Below are positions 1-5,906 of a DNA stretch of 29,056 bases, one piece after another. The notes under the pieces were generated by a model. It was not told the DNA's origin, ran no database searches, and saw nothing but the letters and a program-made list of their open reading frames with translations. Every line of letters begins with the position of its first letter. Position 1 is the first letter of the stretch. The position numbers and the translations under genes were made by a program. Source of the stretch: a virus; the IMG/VR virus record IMGVR_UViG_3300042452_000485, positions 1 through 29,056 of that record. The stretch is one strand, 5' to 3'.

Positions 1-1
1 T

Positions 2-376
2 GCAAGGGCGCTGGAAGAAGTGCAAGAGCAGTTCACCGCTGAATGCAGCATCTACATTGCAATGGACCACGAGCGCTTCGCCCGCGCCGCCGTCACCGCC
101 TATCTCGCAGAGGCTGGCGATGGGTGGATGCCGATAGAGACTGCGCCGAAGACAGACGCCACTACGATGCGCGCAATTCCATTTCTCGGATGGTGTCTCG
201 ACAGAACGTCGCCCATCGGGGGCGACATTCGCGTGATCTGGTGGGAGCCAACTATGCAGCGCGCTGACGAGACGCAACCAAGGGCGCGCTGGTATGGCGA
301 CCGCGATATGGAGGAGCACCCCATTTTGTGGCGTCCTCTCCCCGCCCCTCCAGCAGCACAGGAGCCCCGCCCATGA
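2..376 (+). CDS. DUF551-like phage protein, 5' partial
   Basis: The frame is open to the window edge, so the true start may lie outside; in-window options are a GTG at 20 and an ATG at 62. The visible product carries WMPIETAPKT in its middle and ends with LWRPLPAPP, the two conserved blocks of small DUF551-type phage proteins. Function is unknown for this family, which occurs in early or accessory regions of many prophages. The stop overlaps the next start as ATGA (373-376), making it the first visible gene of a tightly coupled early operon that leads to the integrase. Family assignment rests on these motifs alone. Confidence 0.65.
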   Translation, partial: ARALEEVQEQFTAECSIYIAMDHERFARAAVTAYLAEAGDGWMPIETAPKTDATTMRAIPFLGWCLDRTSPIGGDIRVIWWEPTMQRADETQPRARWYGDRDMEEHPILWRPLPAPPAAQEPRP

Positions 377-801
377 GCACGACGAGCCTTGCAGAATTGA
401 AAGAGCGGGTCGCTAAGGCGACGGGGCCGGATAGGGAATTGGATGGCCTGATTGAGCAGGCGTTGGGTATACTGCCCAGCGATGCGTACTGGAGCACCAG
501 CAACGTTTACGGCGATGTGGTAGCGCATTGGATCAGCGGCGGTTATGGCGCGTACAAGTATCATGAACCTGAAGCACTCACCGCCAGCCTAGACGCCGCC
601 ATCGCTCTGGTTGAGATGAAGCTGCCCGGCTGGGGCTGGTGTTGCGAGAAGACTTGCGCCGGATTGTGTCGCGCAGTCGTGTGGCATCCCTTGGCAAAAA
701 TGCACGATTGGCGGGCCAACGCACACACCCCCGCCCTCGCGCTTATCGCAGCCCTGCTTGAAGCACTTGAAGCCCGCAAAGCCTTGAGAATGTCGGCATG
801 A
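373..801 (+). CDS. Phage ABA sandwich domain protein
   Basis: The 142-residue product starts at ATG 373, which overlaps the upstream stop; the longer frame from 328 would run through the upstream gene and is not needed. Recognition comes from the second half: SLDAAIALVEMKLPGWGW, then an acidic-to-cysteine stretch (CCEKTCAGLC), then HTPALALIAALLEAL. This pattern is typical of the phage ABA sandwich domain, a small alpha/beta fold whose role is unknown. It overlaps the next gene by ATGA at 798-801, so translation is probably coupled. No catalytic residues are apparent. Confidence 0.65.
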   Translation: MSTTSLAELKERVAKATGPDRELDGLIEQALGILPSDAYWSTSNVYGDVVAHWISGGYGAYKYHEPEALTASLDAAIALVEMKLPGWGWCCEKTCAGLCRAVVWHPLAKMHDWRANAHTPALALIAALLEALEARKALRMSA

Positions 802-1112
802 GCACGACAGCTGAGATTATCGCAAAGCTTGAGGCCGAGGCATTCGACGCGGAAGAAACCGCGCGCGTGTGGGGATTTGAGTCTGACACTGCCCCGCCGC
901 TCCGCGACGCAGCCGCCCGGCTTGACGAGCTGGAGCGGGAGAATGCGAGGATGCGGGCCACCTTGCAGGACATAGACGCCGCCACGCCGACGCAAAGCTC
1001 TGTTGAAGCCTCTCGCGCGCACATCACGCCAGCGCAAGCCATGTGTCAGCAGGCGCTTGCCGACATTGGCGACATCGCCCGCGCAGCACTAGCGGGGAGC
1101 GGTGAGCCGTGA
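798..1112 (+). CDS. Small hypothetical protein with central coiled coil
   Basis: This 104-residue product is not recognised. It is acidic and helical, with a predicted coiled coil at about residues 35-60 (LDELERENARMRATLQDI) and a helical C-terminus rich in alanine. Start ATG 798 overlaps the previous stop and its own stop overlaps the next start as GTGA (1109-1112). The overlaps on both sides and a composition like its neighbours support it as a real gene. It probably belongs to the early or lysogeny operon; no function can be assigned. Confidence 0.6.
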   Translation: MSTTAEIIAKLEAEAFDAEETARVWGFESDTAPPLRDAAARLDELERENARMRATLQDIDAATPTQSSVEASRAHITPAQAMCQQALADIGDIARAALAGSGEP

Positions 1113-1330
1113 CACCGGCTGCTCTCAATCGCGAACAGGCTGCGGAGTATGTCGGGCTTTCGCCCAACAGCTTCGATGAGGCCGTTGCGTGCGGGAAGAT
1201 GCCGAAGCCGAGAACCTATGAGCCCGAAATCCGCCGCCTCGTCTGGCTCAGATCGGAGCTTGAAGACGGTCTTAACCGGCTGGGAACGCAAAGCGCCAAG
1301 TCTAGGCCCTACCAGGGCATCCAGATTTGA
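1109..1330 (+). CDS. AlpA/MerR-like helix-turn-helix protein, possible excisionase
   Basis: The 73-residue product opens with LNREQAAEYVGLSPNSFDEA, the winged-helix pattern of AlpA-type regulators and recombination directionality factors, followed by a basic wing (GKMPKPRTY) and RRLVWLRSELE, where these proteins usually end their DNA-binding domain. The start is GTG at 1109, overlapping the previous stop. Its stop overlaps the integrase TTG start, so the two are made together. That position fits a role in controlling excision or integration, but a purely transcriptional role is equally possible. Confidence 0.6.
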   Translation: MTPAALNREQAAEYVGLSPNSFDEAVACGKMPKPRTYEPEIRRLVWLRSELEDGLNRLGTQSAKSRPYQGIQI

Positions 1331-2406
1331 GCGCGCCAGCCATGATACTAGACCTGCCCTACACCTGCGAATATCCCAGCAGGCACGGCAAACTTCAGCG
1401 CTATGTGCGCCTGCCGGGCAAGCGCAAAATCCGCCTGCGGTCAGATCCCGTGCGCGATCGGCTCACCTTCATTGCGGAGTATAACAGCGCCGTAAACGGC
1501 CAGACGCCGCCCGCCAAGGGCTTTTCCCGCTCGCGCGAAGGGACGTTCGCCCACCTTGCCGAAGCCTATATGCGCTCGCCCGCGTTCACGAAGCTTGACA
1601 GGAGGTTAACGCAGCGCCCGCGCGAGCTGATATTGCTCAAGCTGATCGGGCAGATCGGAACGAAGCCCGCCGTGATCGATACGGCGACAATCCGCGAAGG
1701 CGTCAACCGCAGGAACTACGGCGCCGCCAAGGACTTCCTCGCGACCCTGCGAGCCGTTTACAAGTTCGGCATCGAGAATGAACTAGTGGACAAGAACCCG
1801 ACGCTGGGCGTCCCCCTGAAGCGCCCAGAGACAGACGGCTTCCATACGTGGACGGTCGAGGAATGCGCCGCCTATGAGGAACGCTGGCCCGTAGGCACGC
1901 AGGCACGCACCGCCTACGCAATCGGCCTGTACGCCGCCCAGAGGTCATCTGACGCGGTCCAGTTGGGCAAGCAGCATATCCAGGCTGACCGGCTCAGGTT
2001 CACGCAGCAGAAGAACCGCGCCAGCAAGCCGGTCTGGATCGACATCCCCATAGTCCCGCCGCTGGCCGAAGCGCTCGCCGGCTGGAAGGGAAAGAGCCTG
2101 ACCTTCCTAGAGACGGAGTATGGCCGCGCATTCACTCCAGACGGCTTCAGGAACCGTTTCCGCAAATGGTGCGACGATGCCAGCCTGCCCGCGCATTGCT
2201 CGTTCCACGGGCTCAGGAAGGCCGCCGCAACGCGAATGGTGGAGGCCGGGAAGACCCCGCACCAGATCATGGCCGTGCTGGGTCACAAGACGCACCAGCA
2301 GGCGGCTACTTATACCGCCAAGGCCGATCGCGCGATTCTGGCAGATGACGCGCTGGACGGTCTATACTCGGCGGACAGCAAACCGAAGGTCGCAGGGCAT
2401 GGTTAA
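1327..2406 (+). CDS. int: Tyrosine site-specific integrase
   Basis: A full-length 359-residue phage integrase that catalyses recombination between attP and attB. The N-terminal arm-binding segment (about 13-56) contains RHGKLQRYVRLPGKRKIRL; a core-binding helical domain follows (about 72-160). In the catalytic domain the active-site set is visible: R206 (AAQRSSDA), K229 (QKN), H294 and R297 (HGLRKAAATRM), H320 (LGHKTHQQ) and nucleophile Y329 (ATYTAKADR). The TTG start at 1327 overlaps the upstream stop as TTGA, matching the operon style; ATG 1342 is the alternative and would remove five residues. The 3' end overlaps the GIY-YIG gene by 8 bases. Confidence 0.93.
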   Translation: MSAPAMILDLPYTCEYPSRHGKLQRYVRLPGKRKIRLRSDPVRDRLTFIAEYNSAVNGQTPPAKGFSRSREGTFAHLAEAYMRSPAFTKLDRRLTQRPRELILLKLIGQIGTKPAVIDTATIREGVNRRNYGAAKDFLATLRAVYKFGIENELVDKNPTLGVPLKRPETDGFHTWTVEECAAYEERWPVGTQARTAYAIGLYAAQRSSDAVQLGKQHIQADRLRFTQQKNRASKPVWIDIPIVPPLAEALAGWKGKSLTFLETEYGRAFTPDGFRNRFRKWCDDASLPAHCSFHGLRKAAATRMVEAGKTPHQIMAVLGHKTHQQAATYTAKADRAILADDALDGLYSADSKPKVAGHG

Positions 2407-2947
2407 GTTTCGCTATCTCTCCGAAGAGGCAAACCGCCACGGCACGAAGTGCTGGTATGTGCGGATGCCGGGGCAGAAGAAACAGCGAATCTATCATCCG
2501 CGAGACAGTCAGGAATTTCACGATGCCTACTGGCGAGCGCGCAATCACATGGACGTAGACCGGCCGCCCACAAAGCTTCAAAAACCCCGGCGCGGCTTAG
2601 TGTATTTCGTACAGGGTGGAACACGGATGAAGGTTGGGTTCTCGGATAATTTCGTCCGGCGCTTGAAGGCGATACAAACGGGCTGCTCATACCCCGTCAT
2701 CGTCCGCCTCACGATCAAAGCTGACGAAAATCTTGAGCGCGCGATCCACGCAAAGTTCTGGCGAAGCCGCACCTGCGGTGAATGGTTCAAGATAACCGGG
2801 TCCCTGAATCGCTTTGTAGACGAGCTTGCGATCAACCCTGAAAAGGCTCTTGAACGACGACGTATTGCATGGGCTCCTGACGAAATTGTCCCCCCTAGAA
2901 ACGAGGGTCCCCCCTATAAAAAATTCGTAGGTATTTCAAATGCTTAG
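2399..2947 (+). CDS. GIY-YIG (T5orf172/Mug113-type) protein with integrase-like N-terminus
   Basis: The ATG at 2399 overlaps the integrase end; extension upstream of it only reads the integrase gene in another frame. In the 182-residue product, residues about 66-130 show the T5orf172/Mug113 branch of GIY-YIG: GLVYFVQGGTRMKVGFSDN, then RRLKAIQTG, then LERAIHAKFWRSRTCGEWF. This branch binds or cleaves DNA in other phages. Residues 1-48 resemble the integrase N-terminal arm: RHG, then YVRMPGQKKQR, then SQEFHDAYWRAR, parallel to the neighbour's RHG and YVRLPGKRK. The pairing suggests a shared DNA target. The 3' end carries two GTCCCCCCT repeats. Nuclease activity is not certain. Confidence 0.75.
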   Translation: MVKFRYLSEEANRHGTKCWYVRMPGQKKQRIYHPRDSQEFHDAYWRARNHMDVDRPPTKLQKPRRGLVYFVQGGTRMKVGFSDNFVRRLKAIQTGCSYPVIVRLTIKADENLERAIHAKFWRSRTCGEWFKITGSLNRFVDELAINPEKALERRRIAWAPDEIVPPRNEGPPYKKFVGISNA

Positions 2948-3079
2948 GGGTAGCAAATGAGCCGCTGGCAGTCCCTAGGGGAGACGGGATTCCTAGGCAA
3001 AACGGGAGGTTTTCGAGGGTCGATTGTCCCCCCTCACCGCAAGCGATTTCAAGGCGCTGCGGGGTCAATTGTCCCCCCT
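2885..3079 (+). repeat. Four direct copies of GTCCCCCCT
   Basis: Identical 9-base words lie at 2888-2896, 2907-2915, 3026-3034 and 3071-3079, all in the same orientation; three are extended to ATTGTCCCCCCT. The first two sit in the 3' end of the GIY-YIG gene and the others flank a non-coding stretch. Short iterated sites just downstream of an integrase are what arm-type integrase sites look like; repressor or replication-initiator sites are alternatives. Confidence 0.7.
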
Positions 3080-3092
3080 GAAAGGATTGAAA
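2948..3092. other. Non-coding repeat-rich region, candidate attP or operator
   Basis: No convincing gene is seen between the GIY-YIG stop and the next well-supported start at 3093. The stretch holds the CCTAGG direct repeats and two GTCCCCCCT copies. Its place directly downstream of the integrase gene and its repeat content suit an attachment site, but no core sequence or tRNA-like 3' end could be recognised, so this is inference. Confidence 0.25.
2974..3007 (+). repeat. Tandem direct repeat CCTAGG-N4-ACGGGA
   Basis: CCTAGG followed by four variable bases and ACGGGA occurs at 2974-2989 and again at 2992-3007, an 18-base period. CCTAGG is itself palindromic. The pair lies between the second and third GTCCCCCCT copies, so two different site types alternate here, as in att or operator regions where more than one protein binds. 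Confidence 0.6.
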
Positions 3093-3521
3093 ATGACTGA
3101 CGGGCCAAAGCTCAAGCAGGTTGAAATCCTGCCGCCACTTTTCCCCGTGGACTCGACCGCGAGGCGGGTGCTTGGGAAGGGTGTGGAGTGGGCGCCGGAC
3201 CTGAGGAGGCAACAATACTACCTGCGTAGCGAAATAGCGCCGCCACCGATGCGCAAGGTCGTCCCCGGAAACCTCGATCTAACAGGCCAGAGATTTGGTA
3301 GACTGGTCGTTCTCGGTTTGGGGGCTGTCAAAAACCAAAGGCTGAAATCTCCACCGCCAGCGTCATGGGTTGTCCGCTGTGATTGCGGTGCGTTTGAGGG
3401 GCGGACAGCGAAGGCGCTTCGGAAGCCAGGAAATCCTGACCGGCATATGTGCCTGCACTGTGGGTATGTGGAAATGTTGAAACAGAAAGCGCTTAAGAAT
3501 TGGAGGCCAGAAAATGAATAA
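3093..3521 (+). CDS. Phage zinc-ribbon-like protein
   Basis: The 142-residue product starts at ATG 3093, preceded by AAAGGA; a longer frame from 3024 would run through two GTCCCCCCT sites and is less likely. The C-terminal half has LDLTGQRFGRLVVLG, then WVVRCDCG (C96, C98), then MCLHCGY (C120, C123). This arrangement is typical of small phage proteins with a zinc-binding C-D-C-G element, often next to HNH or DNA-binding modules. A nucleic-acid-binding role is likely, but no nuclease residues are visible. It overlaps the 57-residue gene by 8 bases. Confidence 0.65.
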   Translation: MTDGPKLKQVEILPPLFPVDSTARRVLGKGVEWAPDLRRQQYYLRSEIAPPPMRKVVPGNLDLTGQRFGRLVVLGLGAVKNQRLKSPPPASWVVRCDCGAFEGRTAKALRKPGNPDRHMCLHCGYVEMLKQKALKNWRPENE

Positions 3522-3687
3522 GCAGAGCCTGTATATCGCCGCACGCGCGCTTGCGAGAAATCTTGACGGAGCGCAGCTAGACTGGGCTGATAGGGCAGCG
3601 GTGGCCTGCATCAAGGCGTATCTTCAAGCCGAGAGCCGACGCAAGCGCCAGCTTCAGAAGCCGACCGACGCTAACCCGGCTCCCTGA
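3514..3687 (+). CDS. 57-residue helical basic protein
   Basis: The ATG at 3514 is preceded by GGAGG at 3502-3506 and overlaps the previous stop, both good signs of translation. The product reads as a helix (LYIAARALARNLDGAQLDWA) followed by a basic tail (SRRKRQLQK) and a proline-containing end. It is not recognised. It is the last + strand gene, and its end overlaps the end of the convergent late operon by 17 bases, leaving no room for a separate terminator. Confidence 0.6.
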   Translation: MNKQSLYIAARALARNLDGAQLDWADRAAVACIKAYLQAESRRKRQLQKPTDANPAP

Positions 3688-3922
3688 CGTGTACGCGCAC
3701 CGCTGAACTCGGAACCCACCTAGAGCCCGCCTGAACGAAGCACGTATGGTCCCGCCACTCGTAAGCGAAGCCCGATCGATGCCACCGCGTATGGCAGTCC
3801 TGAGCCATCCCGGTGAGCCAGACCGCAGCCCCAACAGCCCCGGCGATCAGGACGCTGAGGAGCGCCAAGACCGCCGGGGATAGAGGTATCGCGATCCGCC
3901 TAGACGTTGAAGCGGCGCGCAA
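3671..3922 (-). CDS. Small single-pass membrane protein at the end of the late operon
   Basis: The 83-residue product has a basic N-terminus, one hydrophobic segment (about 15-38, AVLALLSVLIAGAVGAAVWL) and a C-terminal part with two cysteines (AQDCHTRW, HTCFVQAG) that would face the periplasm. The start is uncertain: the TTG at 3922 overlaps the upstream gene by 23 bases and lacks a clear ribosome site, and an internal start is possible. The position behind the spanins suggests an accessory lysis role, but no family is recognised. Confidence 0.5.
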   Translation of the reverse strand: MRAASTSRRIAIPLSPAVLALLSVLIAGAVGAAVWLTGMAQDCHTRWHRSGFAYEWRDHTCFVQAGSRWVPSSAVRVHVREPG

Positions 3923-4121
3923 AGTACGGCCAGGCCACGACGCCGACAGCGATCAGGATCAGCCAGTTCTTCAGGCCAGCGAGGAACGGAACCGGCTCAA
4001 AGTTCGGCAGAATGATGGACGTGACGGCGAGCGCGACGAGGATGCACCAGAGCAGAGCCCTGAGCTTGCGCCACATCAGCTTGGCGTCGATGTCCGGAAC
4101 AGAGATTTGAGTAGTCGCCAC
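3900..4121 (-). CDS. Two-pass small membrane protein, candidate holin
   Basis: This 73-residue product has two hydrophobic stretches (about 23-39 and 52-65, the latter NWLILIAVGVVAWPYFARR) and a short basic C-terminus. The start is GTG 4121, with GGAG nine bases upstream. Size, topology and a place next to the spanin genes fit a class II holin, the protein that opens the inner membrane at lysis. However, many phage lysis regions carry non-holin membrane proteins, and the neighbouring lysozyme has membrane segments of its own. Confidence 0.5.
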   Translation of the reverse strand: MATTQISVPDIDAKLMWRKLRALLWCILVALAVTSIILPNFEPVPFLAGLKNWLILIAVGVVAWPYFARRFNV

Positions 4122-4158
4122 GGCTTTAGTCTCCTTCAGAAATGCGCCGAAGCGCGGG

Positions 4159-4437
4159 TTAAACCTTGCAAATTGAAGCGTTGAAGCTGGCGGGACGCTT
4201 CTCCGGGCATTTGCACCAGAGGTCGGCGTTGTGGTCCCCGATCTGTTCAGCCGTCTCCAGTGTGAGAATGTCGGCTTGCGAAATCAGGATCGCCTTCCCG
4301 CTCGCGCAGGTCGCGTCCACGTAGATGGTCCGGTCAATCCCGGTAATTTTCGGCAGGGAGGCGGGCTCCGAGTCCGTCTGGCACGCGCTCAGCAAAGTCA
4401 TGGCTGCGCACAGCGTCACTTTGGCGGATGTATTCAT
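4159..4437 (-). CDS. Rz1-like outer-membrane spanin lipoprotein
   Basis: Starting at ATG 4437 with GGAG upstream, the 92-residue product has a lipoprotein signal with lipobox LLSAC; C19 is the lipidation site. The mature part contains ILTLETAEQIGDHNADLWC, which matches the pattern of Rz1-like phage lipoproteins with a D-LT-TA-QI-HN signature. Four further cysteines (C44, C75, C77, C90) suggest disulfides. The gene begins inside the Rz gene in another frame, the hallmark of overlapping Rz/Rz1 pairs. Together they would fuse inner and outer membranes at the last step of lysis. Confidence 0.75.
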   Translation of the reverse strand: MNTSAKVTLCAAMTLLSACQTDSEPASLPKITGIDRTIYVDATCASGKAILISQADILTLETAEQIGDHNADLWCKCPEKRPASFNASICKV

Positions 4438-4636
4438 GGCTGTTCTCCGTGATGGTGTTGACGATCGCGGCTTGCGCTTCAGCAGCGCGGGCTCGGTTGG
4501 CCTCACGCTCCTGACGCCTGACGCCGCTCTCGACGTTGTGTTTCCACGTCTTGTAGCCGACGAAGGCCAGCACAATGGCGATGAGGATCTGTGCGAATTG
4601 GTTGGTTGAAAGCCACTTCCAGAATGCGAGCAGCAT
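4334..4636 (-). CDS. Rz-like inner-membrane spanin
   Basis: The 100-residue product has an N-terminal transmembrane anchor (about 12-30, QFAQILIAIVLAFVGYKTW) followed by a charged helical segment likely to form a coiled coil (RRQEREANRARAAEAQAA). This is the standard i-spanin layout. ATG 4636 is preceded by GAGG at good spacing. It begins just after the lysozyme stop and shares 104 bases with the Rz1-like gene in another frame. The coil would span the periplasm and bind the Rz1-like lipoprotein. Confidence 0.75.
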   Translation of the reverse strand: MLLAFWKWLSTNQFAQILIAIVLAFVGYKTWKHNVESGVRRQEREANRARAAEAQAAIVNTITENSHEYIRQSDAVRSHDFAERVPDGLGARLPAENYRD

Positions 4637-4643
4637 GTGCGCC

Positions 4644-5906
4644 TCAATACATGGCCTGCGAAGCGGACTTCTCGCCTCGCTTCTTGATCTTCAGTCCAAG
4701 CTTGTCGATCATGAAGGCGAACACCCACAGGACGCCCGTGATTGCCATTGCGATCAGGGTGACCAGAATGGCCAGGTTGGTCGGAGACTTCATCATGTCG
4801 AGGATGCCCACGACGATGACCCCGCCGACGCCAGTGAGAGCCGTTCCGTTCGCCATGATGACGCGCGCGAACGTGCCGAACAGCATGAGCGCCGCGCCTA
4901 CGAAACGTTCGGTTTCCTCCATTGGCTTCAGGCCAGCAGTCGGATCGATCCGGTAGGGAACGTGTTCCGGCATCTTCGTATTGTCGCTGGGCGGCTTCGT
5001 GCCGACAGGCGCGGGAGGCTGCACCTTGGCCGGCACAGAAGCAGGAGCCGGTCGCGCTGGTGTCGGCTGGGGAGCCGGGACAGGTGGCGCGACCGGCGCC
5101 GCTTCCGAGGAACCACTCGCGGAAGTCTTGATGGCAGGCGCAGCCGGTGCGGGGCTTGGGGGGCGCACCGGCTGGCCCGCCTTGCCTGCCGCCTCCGCTT
5201 CGGAGGTCGGGGGCTCAGCTTTGACTGTGAGGTCTAGGACAGGTTGCTCAGGTGGGAGCGGGTAGCGTTGGGCGACGCTGAGGACGTCCTTGAAGGGCGT
5301 CTTGAACAGGACTTTGTCAGTGCCGACATCGTTCGGCGGGCGTTCGCGAACCAGGGCGACGGCTTCATCAGAGCAGGCAAGCGTGCCGTCATAGTTCATC
5401 CATTGGCAAGCCTCGAAATACCTCCGGCGCAGTAGTCCGCGAAGCGCCTGCTTGTGCTGGCCTGCGGTCGAATAAAGCCACATGCCGAACGCATCCGCGG
5501 CATCATCGAAACGGCTGGCGTTGACGTGGCGCAGCAACGTTGAGCCAGACAGCGCCTTGATGCCCACGTTGAACGAAAAACACACAAGCGCCGAAAACTG
5601 GTTGCTTGTGATAGGGACCGTGACCAGTTCGCGAACGGCAATCTCGTACTCGATGACCTGATCTGCCAGCAGCTCCAGCGCGTGCGCTTCATCGCGCAGC
5701 GTGTAGCCGGGAAGAAGCTCAGCGCCACCGAACCAACGCGTGCAGCCGTAGCCGATGGTAAGCTTGCCGCCCGGACAGATGTACGTTTCGAGCGCCGCGC
5801 CATTTGTCGAAAGCTTAACGGATTCCGGTCCCTTTTCGAACAGGGTAAGGCAATAGAGCCCGTGCCTGTTCAGCCTGTGATGCGCGTTCAACTTGCAGAC
5901 CCCCAC
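4644..5906 (-). CDS. GH24 phage lysozyme with C-terminal membrane domain
   Basis: The 420-residue endolysin-like product hydrolyses peptidoglycan glycan strands if active. Residues about 16-170 form a GH24 (T4/P21-type) lysozyme: LETYICPGGKLTIGYG with C44 and T50 at the canonical spacing, FSFNVGIKAL, and STLLRHVNASRF; RGLLRRRYFEA closes the domain. The usual catalytic Glu position is Asn35; Glu24 in LFEKG may serve if there is an insertion. A proline/alanine linker (about 245-305) leads to two or more hydrophobic segments (about 336-369 and 378-401) and a lysine-rich end. GH24 endolysins normally lack such a C-terminal membrane part. GTG 5906 overlaps the Hsp70 gene; TTG 5891 is an alternative start. 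Confidence 0.85.
   Translation of the reverse strand: MGVCKLNAHHRLNRHGLYCLTLFEKGPESVKLSTNGAALETYICPGGKLTIGYGCTRWFGGAELLPGYTLRDEAHALELLADQVIEYEIAVRELVTVPITSNQFSALVCFSFNVGIKALSGSTLLRHVNASRFDDAADAFGMWLYSTAGQHKQALRGLLRRRYFEACQWMNYDGTLACSDEAVALVRERPPNDVGTDKVLFKTPFKDVLSVAQRYPLPPEQPVLDLTVKAEPPTSEAEAAGKAGQPVRPPSPAPAAPAIKTSASGSSEAAPVAPPVPAPQPTPARPAPASVPAKVQPPAPVGTKPPSDNTKMPEHVPYRIDPTAGLKPMEETERFVGAALMLFGTFARVIMANGTALTGVGGVIVVGILDMMKSPTNLAILVTLIAMAITGVLWVFAFMIDKLGLKIKKRGEKSASQAMY

Noticed and set aside
2120-2398. N-terminal extension of the GIY-YIG frame through the integrase
   Set aside because: The extra 93 residues are an off-frame reading of the integrase catalytic domain; the ATG at 2399 fits the operon style.
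2970-3040. Possible tRNA fragment or attachment core (sequence with TTTTCGAGGGTCGATT)
   Set aside because: It superficially resembles a T-arm, but no acceptor stem or complete cloverleaf could be built.
2885-3079. CRISPR-like array
   Set aside because: The repeats are only nine bases long with irregular spacing (19, 119, 45), and there are no cas genes.
4575-5237. 220-codon + strand frame opposite the lysozyme
   Set aside because: It lies antisense to the proline linker and membrane region of the lysozyme and consists of Arg/His/Gly-rich sequence without motifs.
5757-5861. Lysozyme as a definite dead enzyme from Glu to Asn replacement
   Set aside because: Glu24 in LFEKG could be the catalytic residue with an insertion, so inactivity cannot be claimed from sequence alone.
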